Assembly: GCA_029945375.1 (NCBI GenBank)
Contig: CM057065.1
Coordinates: 2,515,580-2,579,579, forward strand
DNA: 64,000 nucleotides
Reading direction: 5' to 3'
DNA from: Agaricus subrufescens
Taxonomy: Eukaryota; Basidiomycota; Agaricomycetes; Agaricales; Agaricaceae
Of the stretch, positions 22,487 through 34,941 are shown in pieces. How positions within the stretch are numbered: position 1 is the stretch's first letter; the number at the start of each line of letters is the position of its first letter. Both the position numbers and the translations under genes were made by a program. Below the pieces are notes generated by a model. That model was not told where the DNA came from, searched no databases, and saw only the letters and a list, made by a program, of their open reading frames with translations.

Positions 22487-24775
22487 TGGTAAAAGAATAT
22501 CTTGAGGGAAGGAGGAGGATAAACAACTGGGAGGACGTAGGAGTAGGCGGGTTGCATCTTGGGACATTGTAACTCTGGGAATCTGCGAAGATATAACCTT
22601 CAGATTATTTGCCAAGAATCCTGTCAACATCTTGAGCTAGCAGTCCAAATCCGCAACGAACATCAACGAGATGCCAGCCCGAAAAAACATCCTGCCTTCA
22701 TAGGCATACCGATTTTCAAGATAAATCTCTCCTCTTCAAGGTATGCTCCTCCCGAGGTATATTAACGGACGGGTGGGAGGAATCACTCTTCCAATATACA
22801 TTTTTCCAGCCAGGATTGTGCAAGATTGAGACCAAATAGTCGAAACATGAGCATACCTAACCAAGCGAACAACAATAATATCCACTTCTGCATCGAGACC
22901 GTTGACTATTCACTCCTATGAAACAATCGTTTACTGTTCTTGAATAGTTCAGAAGGGCCTGGATTGTTGCTAAGGTGATTCGAAAATCCCGGGATTTAGG
23001 ATTTTGGGATTTGAGATTTCGGAATTTGGAATTTCGTAATCTCGAATTTCAGGATTGATGTAATCGTTCCCTCAAATCCGTTTCAGAAAAGAGACACATG
23101 CAAGTGAGAAACGGGAGTAGATACCTACAACGCATCTTTGGCTCACTGACATCCGTAAAGACACCAATGAGACCACAGTGAAAATACAGCGGCATAAAAG
23201 TAGAAATTGGGGCGAATCCGGTTTTTGACATATTGAGTAATAAAGGCTGACAACATCTGCGGGCTTCGTCGTCTACATAGATTACCAGACAGCTGCTGGA
23301 GAGCGACTGGGTCAGAGATCAGTTATAATATCCAAGTCAATCAAAAAACGTCTCCAGGAGGTCCAAAGCCCTGGCAAATAAAGGCGACAACACATTCCCC
23401 AGTTTCACAGCCGCATGACTGAATGCACAGGAAGATGACAATGTCGTCCAGACCCCATCCAGGCCCAATCGCGAAAAGGTCGAAGAAGCAGGAACCCAAT
23501 AACATGTATACAATAAGGACATCAAACCCAGATGGTCGATGAATGATCAGTTAACCACCGGAATGACTAATCGAAGGGTTCAGGTAGCACGCTTTCGGTA
23601 TGGGAACTGGTCCCAATTTGATGATGATCTTTGCTATTGGGGTCAACGTCAATAGACCTTGGGTTCTGCAATACAAAATAAGTTACTCACTCGGATAGGT
23701 GATAATCAGGCGCGGCATATGCAGGTAGGACGCGAGGGGCCTTTCCGACGAATCCAAAGGGATAAATCTCCGAGGGAGCCAACACGCGTTACACATGTAT
23801 TTACACATTGCGTGAATCTGACAGGGCATGATCCTTCACACTGAGAGTAGTGACTTGCCGTAAAGACTAGTCTCTGGATGAGTCGTGTTATTCGATTGTT
23901 GGGGTCAGCGAGAGAAACCGGCCTCGACAGTAACATCTGGACTCGTCCAAACGGCTACTGCAAGCCAGCAGCTGATGGGAAAAAACCTAGCGTTGCGTCC
24001 ATACGATGAAAAATCAGCATATGGGCAACCGAGGGGGATGATAACGGCGATGAAGGACTCATCAGTGAAAGTGAAATTTTCAGCTCATGAGTACTTATCA
24101 TGTAATGATAAATTCCGTGTGTTCCGTCGCAGGACAGCCGAAATTGCAAGGTTGGGGTTATTTTTTTCTGCTATTCGTTGTTGCTCCAGTTGCTTGCTAC
24201 AGCGACAATCACAATTCATAGTGTTGTTATTCTATAACTCAGAGCTTCGGATTTTGGATTTCTGAGAGATTCCTAAATTTCCAAAGCCCTGGGATGTTTT
24301 AAATTTTCCTGGATTGTTAAAAAGCGCGGTTCCGGAAAGTTTGTGCACAAACGCATTAGCTATTCTAGTCCCAATTGAATTCGTGTAGAACTCACTGTCC
24401 CATATATACTCCCAACCGAGGACAGATGGAGGGTAGATATTCAGGGTAGCACCTCATCGTGACGAGGCTCTTCCTGCATGGCCGGGATCTTCTTAGGTTG
24501 TTGATTGTGCTCACTTGAGGCGTAGAGAACAGCTAGAAGGCCCATCTATATGCTACAACGCAAAATCCCTGAATGTGAGTTGGGGCGGGAACGATCGTGA
24601 TTTCTACTATGTTGTCTTGCCTTCCTCGGAGCTTGCTTTAAATTGGGCATGGCGGAGCATTGTCAGCCCAACATTACTTCATTGAGAGAGCGATCTGCTC
24701 ACGATTTCAGGATTTCCATAACCATTCCTTTGTATTTGAGCATTCGCGATCCTCAATAACGAAATCGAAGAAAAA

Positions 24776-25352
24776 GCATAGAGACTCAGGTCTGCTATGC
24801 GACGGTTCGCCATGAGGTCTAGAGAGGACATATGTCTATCTCCAGAGCGCATAGGGACAAGTGTCTACTATGCAGTAATAGAGGGCAGTAGCCTAGTGGT
24901 TGCGTAGCTATTAACAAAACTAATCGAACACCGCGATGTTGAGATACACAAGATGCGCTGCTGCTCTGTGACTATCATTCCTTGGTTCGAGTTAGCTCTA
25001 TATAGAGCGGTAAGCACAACACCTACGAGAGCCTCTCCCGCGTGCAGATCCATACGACATTCATACTCTTTGCTAACCATTGTTCGACCGTCACAGAAAA
25101 CTCTACGGGAACCCAAATATGAAAAAGACAATCGCTTCTGATTCAGATCAAACCAATATCTTAGGAATGAATCTACTCACCTAAGACTTGAACAAAAGAG
25201 TCGTTGTGATACAGCAGAGCCTAAGAGGATCGAAGCTATCACCAGACCATCAAAGACCACAAGAGAGCATAGGGACTTGAGTCTGCTATGCGACGGCTTG
25301 GAGGTAACATATGTCTAACTCCGGAATGCATAGTGACTGATGTCTGCTACAC
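24776..25352. repeat. Palindromic subterminal modules, left side
   Basis: Four copies of a 25-bp imperfect palindrome (GCATAG ... CTATGC) at 24776-24800, 24849-24873, 25267-25291 and 25328-25352. They occur in two pairs with starts 73 and 61 bp apart. An ACATATGTC core lies between the members of each pair. They are reverse-orientation counterparts of the modules at 45159-45793 and are candidate binding sites of the element's transposition proteins. Confidence 0.75.
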
Positions 25353-25774
25353 AGGAAGGCCTTATAGGAGGTGCGTAGGAGCCTAGGGAGCATGGTCGTT
25401 GACCTGTCAGCGGAGGAGCCTAACTCGGACCCACCAACCCGCTTAATCACGTGTGCTTAGTCAGAACTTATCGACTAAGCTAAGCTTGTCAATCCAGATT
25501 GATCAAGTGGGCACACACGTCCGCGGGTTATGCATATAGGCAATTCGATTAAATTAACTATGGATGTAAGCTATAGATATTTGAGCAGTTGAGTGCTCGG
25601 TGGGTATAGTGAACATATTAATGTGACATTGAAGCCAGCCGAAATTCTCTAGGTATCAATGTCGACCAGTTCGCGTGTTAGTGGTCTGTCAGTCCGGCAA
25701 CTCAAGCCACTATATTGCTTAACAGTCCTGTATGATTGAGTTCGTCAGAAACATATAGCAGTGCAGGGTCAGTC

Positions 25775-28770
25775 TTACCTTAATAACTCTGGGCTGAAAT
25801 CGAGCGAAACTTCCGGCTGTGCATTGATGTGACTTCTCTCAAGATCGTTTAGACTATTATACCACTGGTCGTCATAGAAGTTACGTGGTAGCTGCTTAAC
25901 CGCCCTGCAAGATCTATCCACTCGAATCGGATTGGTCTCAGTCCGAACTGTGGGCCAGTTTCCTTGCTTTGGGATCCCACCTTCAAAGCGACGGACCATA
26001 TGCAAGGCATCGAAAACCCTAAACCACCTTCGGACACGGTCACTGCGCCACCCCGGCTCTATGATAACATGAACAGTATCGCCAGAGGGCAGAATTACCT
26101 CTTCATCCCCACTGCAGGCATCAGGTGATAAGCGTTTCCAGAGTTGTGCGTACTTGGACAATTCTGGTGATAGATCTTCATAGTAGTAACAAGCGTTTGC
26201 ACGCCGTTGTCGTCGCTAGTACAGGTTAAAAGCAGGTCACAAGCAAAAAATGAGATTACACACATTATATTTTCGACCATTGGCGTTCGTAGCTTTCTTT
26301 TTGAGTTCCCGAGCCGTAACATTTGGTGATGGAGTACGATCCTGGGCATAAATACGCTTCAAAGACTTAAATGCTACCCAGAAAGAGTCTTCTATGAGTT
26401 GCTCAAACTCAAAATCAGCCCCTTCAGTATCTGCATAGTGTTCCAAGAAAATATCAACTGCACGCCTATTCCAAGGGGATTTAAGATTCGAGATGAAATC
26501 CAAGCGAAAGTGGTCCAGTGATGGACCGTCACGAAATCTCCCAGTTCTGGCGAAGGTTTCACACTCGTCTTGACTTGCTGAGACGAGCTTAGTTGCACCC
26601 CTACGATAGCCAAGAAGATTTCTTAAGCTGTTGCGTACACGTTTCTAGTAAAATGATATCAGAGAGCTTCTACGAATTTTCACTGAGACGAAATAACATA
26701 CCTTGAAGAGATGGTACTCTTCAGTACAATTCTTGGGGTCTCGGTTCGGGTATTTTCCATTACCATGATAATTCTCTTGATCTCTTTCATCATCAGCATC
26801 TCCTCCGTCATCATGACTAGGATTAGTGGGCAAGCTTTTCGCTCCTTTAGAAGGAAGATTGGTTTCTTGAAAGTGGTGCTGATCCTTACCAGTACAGTTA
26901 GCAATTTACGAACCAGTGAGACGAATAGATAAGCAACCTGATAGAAGTTGCTAGGAATAGCAGAGCTTTGCCACCACAAACTACCAAGACCGTTGGTCGA
27001 ACCTTGGAAATTATTCGCGGCGTTTTGGTGGGCATTGTTAGGAGCTACAGAATTTTGGCTCCACGCATTGAATATTGCACCCGAAGTTTGCCAATTATGG
27101 GAGTGGTTACTGCTTGAGTGGTTCATAGAGTCAACCGGCACTAAGTAGAAGGCTAGCTTTAATGAAGTAGCGGTGGGTGAAGAGAAGAACACATACCAAT
27201 ATCGTGGTACTCTGGGGCTCCTGGAACGCCGGGGGGGGTATGGCCATATGGATGGTTCGGAAAAATGGAGGTATCTACGGTGTTTAGGCCGGTGATCATC
27301 CCTGTCAATGATGAGCAACGGCTTCGCCAAGTAGTAAATAAAATCGAACATACGGGTAGAAGTAGTCAGGGCCAAAGTCGGGGCTGGGGTTGAAGTAGGA
27401 GACGGAGCCGGGGAAGGCAAAGGGATGGAAGGTTCCTCAACAGTCGATGGCTGAGCTACCGTTGAAATGTGGTCATATTGGTCCCGAGCCATGAACTTTG
27501 CGGCAGCCGGAAGATATTGGACAGCAGTAACGTCATGTACCGGAACATCGGTTGAGATTCCAGATGCAATAGGTCCATCAGGGGCTAATGACTCGCCAGG
27601 AGCTGAATCTAAGGTAGCGCTTTCGGCTTGGGGTTGAGTTGTAAGCGATTCACCGGGAACTTGATTCTGGGGTGAAGCCGTAGGTGAAGGAGTTGTCTCC
27701 TTGATAGCTGCGTGGACATGGTTATGCATACGTGTCTGTGATCAGAAGCTGATGACCCACCATTCTGGTTCACATATGTTATCAATAGATTATGGGGGCC
27801 AACTCGGGCTCGCTTGGTAGGTGCAATATCTATGAGTGATTGCAGCACGCTCTCTTCTTCGGCAACGCTGTCAGAGGGGGAGGACTCTCTGCTGTCGGCA
27901 GGGGATGGGCGTCTTCTTTTAATACTTGCATCACGTTGTTCGACTTCTCTGTCAGAGAGAGACGATCTTCTTCTTTTAGAAGCACCTGCGCGAGGCAGAG
28001 CACAACTTGGATTCTTCAACGTCTGGTGACTAAAATTTTTTTGAGTGTCTCCTTCAAGCCATTCATTCGAGGTACATACATTGAGGCCGCAGCCGATGCA
28101 TTTATTACATTGGCAGTATTCGTATTGATACTTATGCTACTGCTTTCCTGGGGCGATGAGGCCAGAAGGGGTAAGATACTGGGAAAAGAGATGAAGTCCT
28201 GGGCACATCTAGATTTAGAGTCATGCAGCGTACCTTGCGTTTGTTATCGTTAGAAGGTCAAGTTCCATGGGAGGCCTAATTTCTCCCATCGACGGTTCAA
28301 CCTCCTCAATTTCCATCTCGGGTCCAGGTTCAGGCTCAACCAAAGGCATAGCTTCGTCCTCAGTCAATTGTACCAAGGGCATTGCTTCGTCCACAGTCGA
28401 AGATTGTCTAGAGTATCGATGTCAGCTGGTACGAAAATGAAAGTGTCGTGGTACAATACGAGTGGATTAGAGGCGCATCGCTCATAATGGAATCTACGTC
28501 ACCAAGTAGATCAAATGAATCATCACTATAAACTTCAAACAGGCTAGATTGTTGGTCTTCATTCCCGGTCCTATTCTCAGTTACGCCTTTGTAGACTTGG
28601 CGACGGCTCGAATATATATATGAGGATTTGGATTTGAGATTTACTTGTCCATTAGAGTTCTGGTTACGAAGAGAGGCATATAGACTTCCTCTTTCCTTCC
28701 GGTGGACATTGGCTGCCATAATGTAGGGATCACTGTCCAAGGGACGAGACGTGGGATCAACTTTGGACAT
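25775..28770 (-). CDS. CACTA cargo gene A: conserved hypothetical, multi-exon
   Basis: Start ATG at 28770. Exons visible on the minus strand: about 28770-28410; about 28390-28245, with a tandem 15-residue duplication built on DEAMPLV; 28019 to about 27750, with SKRRRSSLSD- and KRRRPSPAD-like nuclear signals; a Pro/Ser/Thr-rich exon to about 27350; then exons near 26500-26250 (SPWNRRAVDIFLEHY) and 26161-25775 (LPRNFYDDQWYNSL, ending FSPELLR). The last two blocks resemble a hypothetical family I associate with mushroom genomes. No catalytic motif is seen. A nuclear, DNA-associated role such as a second transposition protein would be plausible but is inferred. Exact joins are not fully resolved. 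Confidence 0.55.
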
Positions 28771-29200
28771 TTGAGGAGACTTTCGCCAATTGTTAGCTGA
28801 TAGTCGAAAGTCGCTACATCACAAAATCATACCTCAATGAAGGGTAAAAGAGTGTAGACGGTGTAAGGACAGGTATTGCTAATGAAAAGACGGTGGGAAA
28901 AAAACCCGGACGTGTTTTCAGCAAGACAAGTTTTTACGAGTGAGACAGACTCGCCTTGAAGATACAAAAGAGTACTGAAAAGATGCAAGAAAGTGAGCAA
29001 GCGGTGCGAGAGAGGGAGAATAGAATGACCGAAAGGACGAAATCAAACTATTTATAGGCGATTGATAGAAATGGTTGTACAGGGTCAGGAAAGCTTGGTT
29101 TTCTCCAAGGCAATAAATAATGCCTTGGGGAAATTCGGTTTGGGGTGATGTGGTAATATTCTGCCTTTGCTTGGTTGCTGTGATCCCCGACAAGTAACAT

Positions 29201-30685
29201 TCATTCAGGGTCAGTAATCGTAAGCCAAAGTAACGAAAGGAGAACCGGTATCAAGATGAGCGTAAACACGCTCAAAGAACACCAAGCCCCTGCTATGACC
29301 CTCGAAACTTTCCCTTCAGCTCGCACCGCTTCTCCAATTTCTTGAGGATGGTTCAACGACCCTGGTCAGTTGTCAGTTGCCAGTCCTCATACCTCATTAA
29401 CTAAAATACTTACTGCAAGCCCACTCGTAAAACCTGTCAGGCCCTTCATCAACTTGTCGGCCGTCTAACTCTTCTACTAATAGTGTCAGACAGATCCTCG
29501 TCATGAGATAGAGTGGTTGACCTTTCAAAGTTCTGGGGCTTCGCCACAAAGTCAAGTCCGGTCTAGAGAGAGATACTATCTCCGATCGCAGTCCCTCTAT
29601 TTCTTTTTCAAGTTCCCAATGTTTTTTACCGCACTCATCATTTGTCCAGGTGGAGGCGGCGTCAACTTTGTCGAAATGATCACGAAGGCTTTCATAAAGC
29701 GATTGAGAATGTTGACTACTGGAGTTGAGGAGGTTTCTAAAACTGTTGACGGATATTTCCATCTTCGAAAATTCGGACTTCACAGTGGCGACATCAATGT
29801 TGAGTTGATCATGGCCAGACTCAAGCCCACGCGTTTTGTCAAATAATGCGGTGCATTGCTTATTGATTGTCGCGATAGCTTCATCGCACTTCTTCGTCAA
29901 ATCCTCAAAATGTTGGATATGCTGGGCAACAAGGCATTGTAGGCTATAAATGTCTTGTGCCTGCTTATCCTATATTGAACGTTGAGTATACGGAGGAACT
30001 AGATTACAATAATACGTACGAGGTCTTGTTTACGATGTCTGAGAAGGAAACCCAAATGCTTTTGCTCGAAAAAGGTGTTATCCTTCAGTTCACCAAGTTC
30101 CGTTTCTACTTGAGTGATATCGCGTGAGAGTGAAATAAGATCCTGCCTTTGTTGCCTCTCGAGATTGTCTATACGGGAAAACACCACGGATACATCGCTT
30201 TCCGTGACCTACTATGGTTGTGAAACGGTTGTACAGTCACTAGAACAAATCTTACCTCTCCGTCAATATCTTGCACCCTGACCCGATCTCCGGAACTTTC
30301 AAAGGAAGCGCTAGTACGGTAACCTGGTCTTCTGTGTTCAAGGACACCTCGGAGTTCAGCAAATTCACGCGTGAGTACTGATTCTAGAGTATTAGAACCA
30401 AGTTGCGAGTGAGAAGACTCCAATGCTTCAATCCGCTTTCTGAACGGACTAAGGGCTTCATCAACGATCTAGAAATTTCAGGGAGCGCAGGGGGTAGTTG
30501 TTAACAAGCTCACCTTTCGGAGAATGTCAGTCGGGTTAACAGATTGTGCTTGCATTACGTCGGAATCTACACATCGGATGCCTTACTTGTATGTTCAAAA
30601 TTAACGTTGACCAAATTATATGATACTCACCGGAAGCCTGCTCTTCACCTAACAGACCACAATCGTATGAGATTTCGTTTGACAT
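29201..30685 (-). CDS. Coiled-coil protein with C-terminal membrane anchor (cargo B)
   Basis: ATG at 30685 (MSNEISYDCGLLGEEQAS). Several short phase-consistent introns follow, e.g. 29413-29362 (GTAAGT to CAG). The body is heptad-rich, with stretches such as IEALESSHSQLG, LERQQRQDLISLSRDIT and ELEKEIEGLRSEI. After SLNHPQEIGEAVRAEGK the protein ends with a hydrophobic segment, VFTLILIPVLLSLLWLTI, and only TDPE before the stop at 29201. This is a tail-anchored architecture. Together with the neighbouring SUN-domain gene it recalls KASH-type outer nuclear membrane partners, but the last residues are not the PPPX end of animal KASH peptides, so that role is only a hypothesis. Confidence 0.7.
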
Positions 30686-30814
30686 GGACGTCCGAATTGA
30701 AAGGATTCAAAACATCGCTTTGATTGAATATGCAATGAGACCCTGTGCTTTTGTTTGCTAGTGGTATACGGCGTATCAAATGTTATCCATTGATGTAATG
30801 AGTACCCCCGAGAG

Positions 30815-31580
30815 TCAGAGATCGGGATCTACAGATCGGCGACGTGCGTAGGTCTCCTTTAACACCCAGCGGATTCGCCTCCCACTGAATTTCAGCTGAT
30901 ATTTTTCATCACCGATGTTGCGCTCATAGCCTTGATCGGCAACAACCCATCGAACCTCGCCGCTCCCTTCATTGACCCACATCTGGCGTCGAAGCGCCGA
31001 TTTGATCTGAACCTCATGCACAAAGACAGTATACCTGTCCAACTTGAGTTCAGGAGGCACTTTGGGGGGGGCATCGATTACTGTATGGCCAGTTTGTAGA
31101 TACCAACGGCATCGATCTTTTCCATATGTCTTCGACCAGCGTGGCATGGAGTATGGTGTCTGGTGAAAGGCGTCAATCGCAGTAGCATGGATCCACATAT
31201 ATAGCAACGCACAATGTTGTTATTTCGTTTCACCAAGACGTCATCATTGTCCTCATTCTCATCACTCTGATCATCGGAGCTCGTGAGAGGATCAAGACTC
31301 GAAAAGCTCGGGTGTGGAGAGGTCATAAGTAGACCTGGTTCTGCTCCTTCACTAGTCACTTCGAAAGATTCTCCAGATGACAGAACGCGCCGACTATAAC
31401 TAAAGATATCCTAGATCAAGTCAGATCCACGTCAGCATATCGTGGAGAGTGTATACGTACTTTACCTCCAGGAGAAGGTGAAGGATGTGGCAAAACAGTC
31501 GTTTTGTCTGAGTTTCGCGGCGATTTGATGTATGCCAGCTCGCCATCGCGCACAAAAGGAACTTCGAAAACGGAAACCAT
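30815..31580 (-). CDS. CACTA cargo gene C: conserved hypothetical
   Basis: ATG at 31580 opens MVSVFEVPFVRDGELAYI. A Ser/Asp-rich acidic stretch follows (LTSSDDQSDENEDNDD, about 31.27 kb). The last exon (about 31150-30815) contains HTVIDAPPKVPPELKL, VQIKSALRRQMWVNEG, WVVADQGYERNIGD and IRWVLKETYARR. An exon-exon join is needed near 31464-31410 (GTAAAG donor) and another near 31210-31140. The end at 30815 lies 130 bp from the start of gene B. No domain is recognised, though the final block looks like a compact, conserved fold. Confidence 0.5.
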
Positions 31581-32274
31581 CGTGAAGGCCCAAAGACGAA
31601 GGAATGGTAATGGAAGGGTCAAGGTTCATTCAACAAGACCATGTGACACATGTCTGCAAGCAGGGCGAGAGTTCAATTTGAAATTCGGAATAGGCATAGC
31701 ATTTGAACTTTAAAATTTTCCAGATCATGCATAGGAGATCGTGAATGCATTGGGAGCAACGAAGAAGCGAAAAGCTAGTCCTGAGACGCATGATAGCCGA
31801 CTCTAGCAAAAAAAAAAAAAGAAGCAAAGGGCCAGTGTGCAAAGGGCCAAAACAAAAAAAAAAAAAAAAAAAAAGAACAAACAAAGATAAACAAACAAAA
31901 AAGAGTCCTTAGCTGGCGTCCAATCGGATTGAAATCAGAAATGGGATGGGTCCACCTAGGCAGCCGATAGAATGCTTCATGCTTCCCTTAAAACGTCTTA
32001 ACCTAATGTGAGTAGATTCATTTTATTTTGTGTATCACCTTGATTTGAAAGAATGCATAATCCGGCAGAAAAACCGGACATTGTACTCGAAATAGAAATC
32101 GTAAGACTGATATGCAATTTGAAAGGGCATGTAGAACATCATCTTGTCATATATAAGGCAGTGCGACCCGGTACCAGGGTAGTCAGTCACTCGTTAATGC
32201 CGAATTATTTTCTACGAGAAACCGAGTTCCCTGGGTTACAAGTTAAGTTGTTTTTTTCATGTGTTAATTAGGTA
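31581..32274. other. Cargo intergenic region with poly-A tracts
   Basis: Contains plus-strand runs of A at 31809-31820 and 31854-31873 and otherwise AT-rich sequence. No gene is supported. The A runs have no target duplication or LINE-like body next to them, so they are not evidence of retroposition. Confidence 0.4.
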
Positions 32275-32760
32275 CACTAACCTGGGCTTAGGAATCCAAG
32301 GATTATCATTACCATGTTGGCTTTCTCTTTTCTGCCAAGGAGAAGGCGGTGATTGGTGTTGAAATCCATTGCCGTTCACACTTCGGGAGGTGTTGCCCAT
32401 CATTGGGAGGTATCCTCGCATCTGAAGGCCGCAACCTCAAGGTTCACAGCATACCTGCTAGAGTCCGGTTCCCTGCTATGGATGATAAATTTGTTCTTGC
32501 TTTTCGGCTCTCTAACCACCTCACCGTCAATGAAAGCATTCCTGGCAATAAGCATTGGAGGGGGGATGTTCTGGTGATGCGACGAGCTATGTATGTGAAC
32601 CGGGCTCATGATATCGTGAATATACGCTCTGGAATAGCAGAAAGAGCTGTGGTCATTCATCTAGTATCAAGGTAAGAGATTCTGCTTAACAGGGCATAGT
32701 CAATGACTCACAGTAAATCAGCTTTGCGACAACCAGTTGTCTTCCTTGTCCAGAGTTCAT
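32275..32760 (-). CDS. CACTA cargo gene D: doubtful small gene
   Basis: A possible ATG at 32760 (MNSGQGRQLVVAKL) is followed by a GTGAGT donor. A frame then reads AYIHDIMSPVH, QNIPPPMLIARNAFIDGEVV and SSRYAVNLEVAAF, and a further Gln/Pro/Trp-rich frame follows with a small offset near 32400. The codon structure looks real but the joins are unclear and a frameshift is possible. It could also be 5' exons of gene C. Confidence 0.3.
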
Positions 32761-33097
32761 AGTGGAATATTTCCACTGTTACAATCAGACATAGGTCCTG
32801 CCTTCAAGCTTTATCCGCTCAACAATGCTTTTATCAACAAAACACATTCCTTTATCCACACAGCACACTCCTTAATATTTACCATGTTTTCGGTTGGTCA
32901 CTCTCCTTGATCAATCCTCCTTTAAGCTCTATTCACCGAACAACCCACAAAAACTTCGTTTGTCCGTTAAATACACTCCTTTAACCACACACCACCCCTC
33001 CTTCATATCTTAGCTACCATGCCTTTGCACCTGTTGATTATTTAGTATTCATACGATATCTGTTACTGCTTCACACGACTTACTGATATCCAAATAA

Positions 33098-34108
33098 TCA
33101 GTGAACTCCAACATAATAAACACAGGTTGAGGATGATCCCCAGTTACTAAGGACCTCTAAAACGATAGTTTGTGTCATAGCACCAGTTGGTGGGGTAAGA
33201 GGAAAGTATTGGCGTGTGGGTAAAAGTGTAGGGTTGAATGTACCGTTGTATAAGGCAAAGAAACGATCCGTCATGTGCATGTTAGGAGGGAGAGATGTCG
33301 TATGAAGGAAGTATGTAATAGGTCGCGAGGGCTCCTTCAACAACGTAGTAGATGGAAACAGTGCCCAGAGAACAACAGCCCGAGGAGCCTTGCCAATGGA
33401 AGTGGCAAGAGCTGAATCAGGGTGGGGGTAGTCGAGGCTGAAGGCAGATATAGAAGTATTCAGTGAAAGTGAGAGGCCCAGACGACCTTGAGAACCACTG
33501 AACTCCCAACAGTCTCCAGGACCCAACCTTTCATTGAGAACCAATGCGGGGGAACTCTTGGCCATGGAGTTCGGAGACCGCATCAAGCTTTTTCGAATAG
33601 TTGATTTCCATCCTGGGTTTTTGCGGGGGGTGGTGAAAGGGGAGAGAACCTGAGCCCCATAGGCGGCACTGGCATGATTCATTGACGGAGTGATCACATT
33701 ATCCTGTTTGAGCGGAACGTTATACTCCAAGGTAGAGAGTCGACTTTCGATCATGGGAATGCGGTATGCCAGCTCATTTGATTGCGAAGCGGGGCAAAGG
33801 TGACCCAAACCGGAGCAGAAGGGAGGCACTGGAGAAGTTGGCCTATGGAACGAATAGAGGCTGCAGGCAGATACCACGAGGTCGCGTACTAAGACGAACA
33901 GGGTAAGATAGATCGTCAACGAGACAAGTCTGCCGCTGAGAAGCTGTTAACTGGAATCAGCCATGATCTTAGAAAAAGAATTCGGATTTCGTACACGAAG
34001 GTTGCTCGGAGAGTCGGATTGAGGATTTTCATCACGTATGTTGGTTCTAGGAATGAAAGTACTCCTTGAGAGAGGCTCCTCGCGGTTGAGATTACGGCGA
34101 CGAAACAT
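33098..34108 (-). CDS. SUN-domain protein (cargo)
   Basis: Two exons, 34108-33995 and 33943-33098, with a 51-bp intron (33994-33944, GTACGA to CAG); spliced 960 nt, 319 aa. The short basic N-terminus (MFRRRNLNREEP) precedes one membrane segment (LTIYLTLFVLVRDLVVSA), a linker, then a C-terminal SUN domain (about residues 165-319). The domain has LGPGDCWEFSGSQGRLGLSL, a TSIGKAPRAVVLWALF stretch and LEVLSNWGSSSTCVYYVGVH. The GDCW...GSQG and LSNWG...TC-Y-VH pattern is diagnostic. SUN proteins sit in the inner nuclear membrane and bridge to KASH proteins, moving nuclei or tethering chromosomes. No lesion was seen. Finding one within element termini is unusual. Confidence 0.8.
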
Positions 34109-34941
34109 GACTGTAAAATTTGCTTAAAGTGAGTCACTGGATATATATATATGTTAGTACAAATAAACACTGCTGACCTGCGGACAATACATTCCATTCC
34201 TATCGGTCCTGACCCTGACAAAAACATGATAGTGATCACCGGGACCACCATAGTAGGGAATCGTAACGAGGACCTAAGGTCTATCGTGCTCTGAAGACTC
34301 ATGTCTCTCGGAACGTAGTCGGTGGTGGAAGTCGCAAATAGAGCAGGAATTCTCAGGTCGGTGCCGATGCGTGGATCCTCGGTTGCTTTAAGATCATGTC
34401 GGTACTGACGCGTGGGCCCTCGGTTGTTCTGAGTGAATGTCGCGGTGACGTGTAGACTCTAGGGATAGGGAAACCCAGGACCTGAGGACATCTGTCTCTC
34501 GGTAGGGCTACAAGTTGACACGAGGACTCGAGGTCTGTCGTGACACACCGAGGACTCATGTCTCTCGGACGTCGATCGGCCGCCGGCGTGTACTCTTGAC
34601 ATCGATTCAGGGACTTAACGTTGATGTTCAACCAGTGTTCAACGCTCAAGCACTTGACAGCACGTGAGCCGTATCATCCCACGATTCTCCTCTTAACATA
34701 TACACATGCGTACGTTGATGTTCGAAGCTTATGTATAGATGTATTATAAGCCAACAGACATGTCGTCGTTGGTAGCCGCTGCGTCCCACCGCCCATCAGA
34801 TTTACAATCGATGGTATAAATGGAGACATTTGCCCATTTCTCCGAGTTCCGAAACGTCTTTCCCCGAAAGGTACAGGTGCTCTTATTAAGTACGTGCCTC
34901 AGACGAGCCCACTTTGGAAAACTTCGACCGCGACTTTCGAC
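34109..34941. promoter_or_regulatory. Divergent, repeat-rich promoter region of the SUN and WD40 genes
   Basis: Lies between start codons at 34108 (minus) and 34942 (plus). It contains paired direct repeats: a GAGGAC...GGTCT.TCGTG plus ACTCATGTCTCTCGGA block at about 34267-34315 and again at about 34522-34572, and a roughly 42-bp repeat around GTCGGT.C.GA.GCGTGG at about 34357 and 34398. An ATG at 34820 opens a frame that could join the WD40 frame only through a 32-bp intron, which I consider unlikely. Confidence 0.5.

Larger units (their letters stand above)
21256..25640 (+). repeat. Left inverted arm of the CACTA element
   Basis: Matches the reverse complement of 44930-49206 in long blocks: 21256-22080 (AT-rich, beginning at the terminus), 22190-22490 (small acidic frame), about 24230-24350 (GGATTT-rich words plus TTGTGCACAA), and 24770-25620 (palindromic modules). 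The blocks are collinear but diverged, with indels. The gaps between them (22500-24230, 24350-24770) hold no supported gene. Confidence 0.75.

Noticed and set aside
29001..29200. tRNA or other structured RNA genes
   Set aside because: I looked through the intergenic stretches for a tRNA T-loop (GGTTCGA-type) in a cloverleaf context. The few GGTTCGA matches (e.g. near 17806, 24979, 35826) have no acceptor or D-stem partners.
31809..31880. Poly-A tracts as a retroposed gene or LINE tail
   Set aside because: No target duplication, no coding or LINE sequence upstream, and two separate runs; more likely slippage in intergenic DNA.
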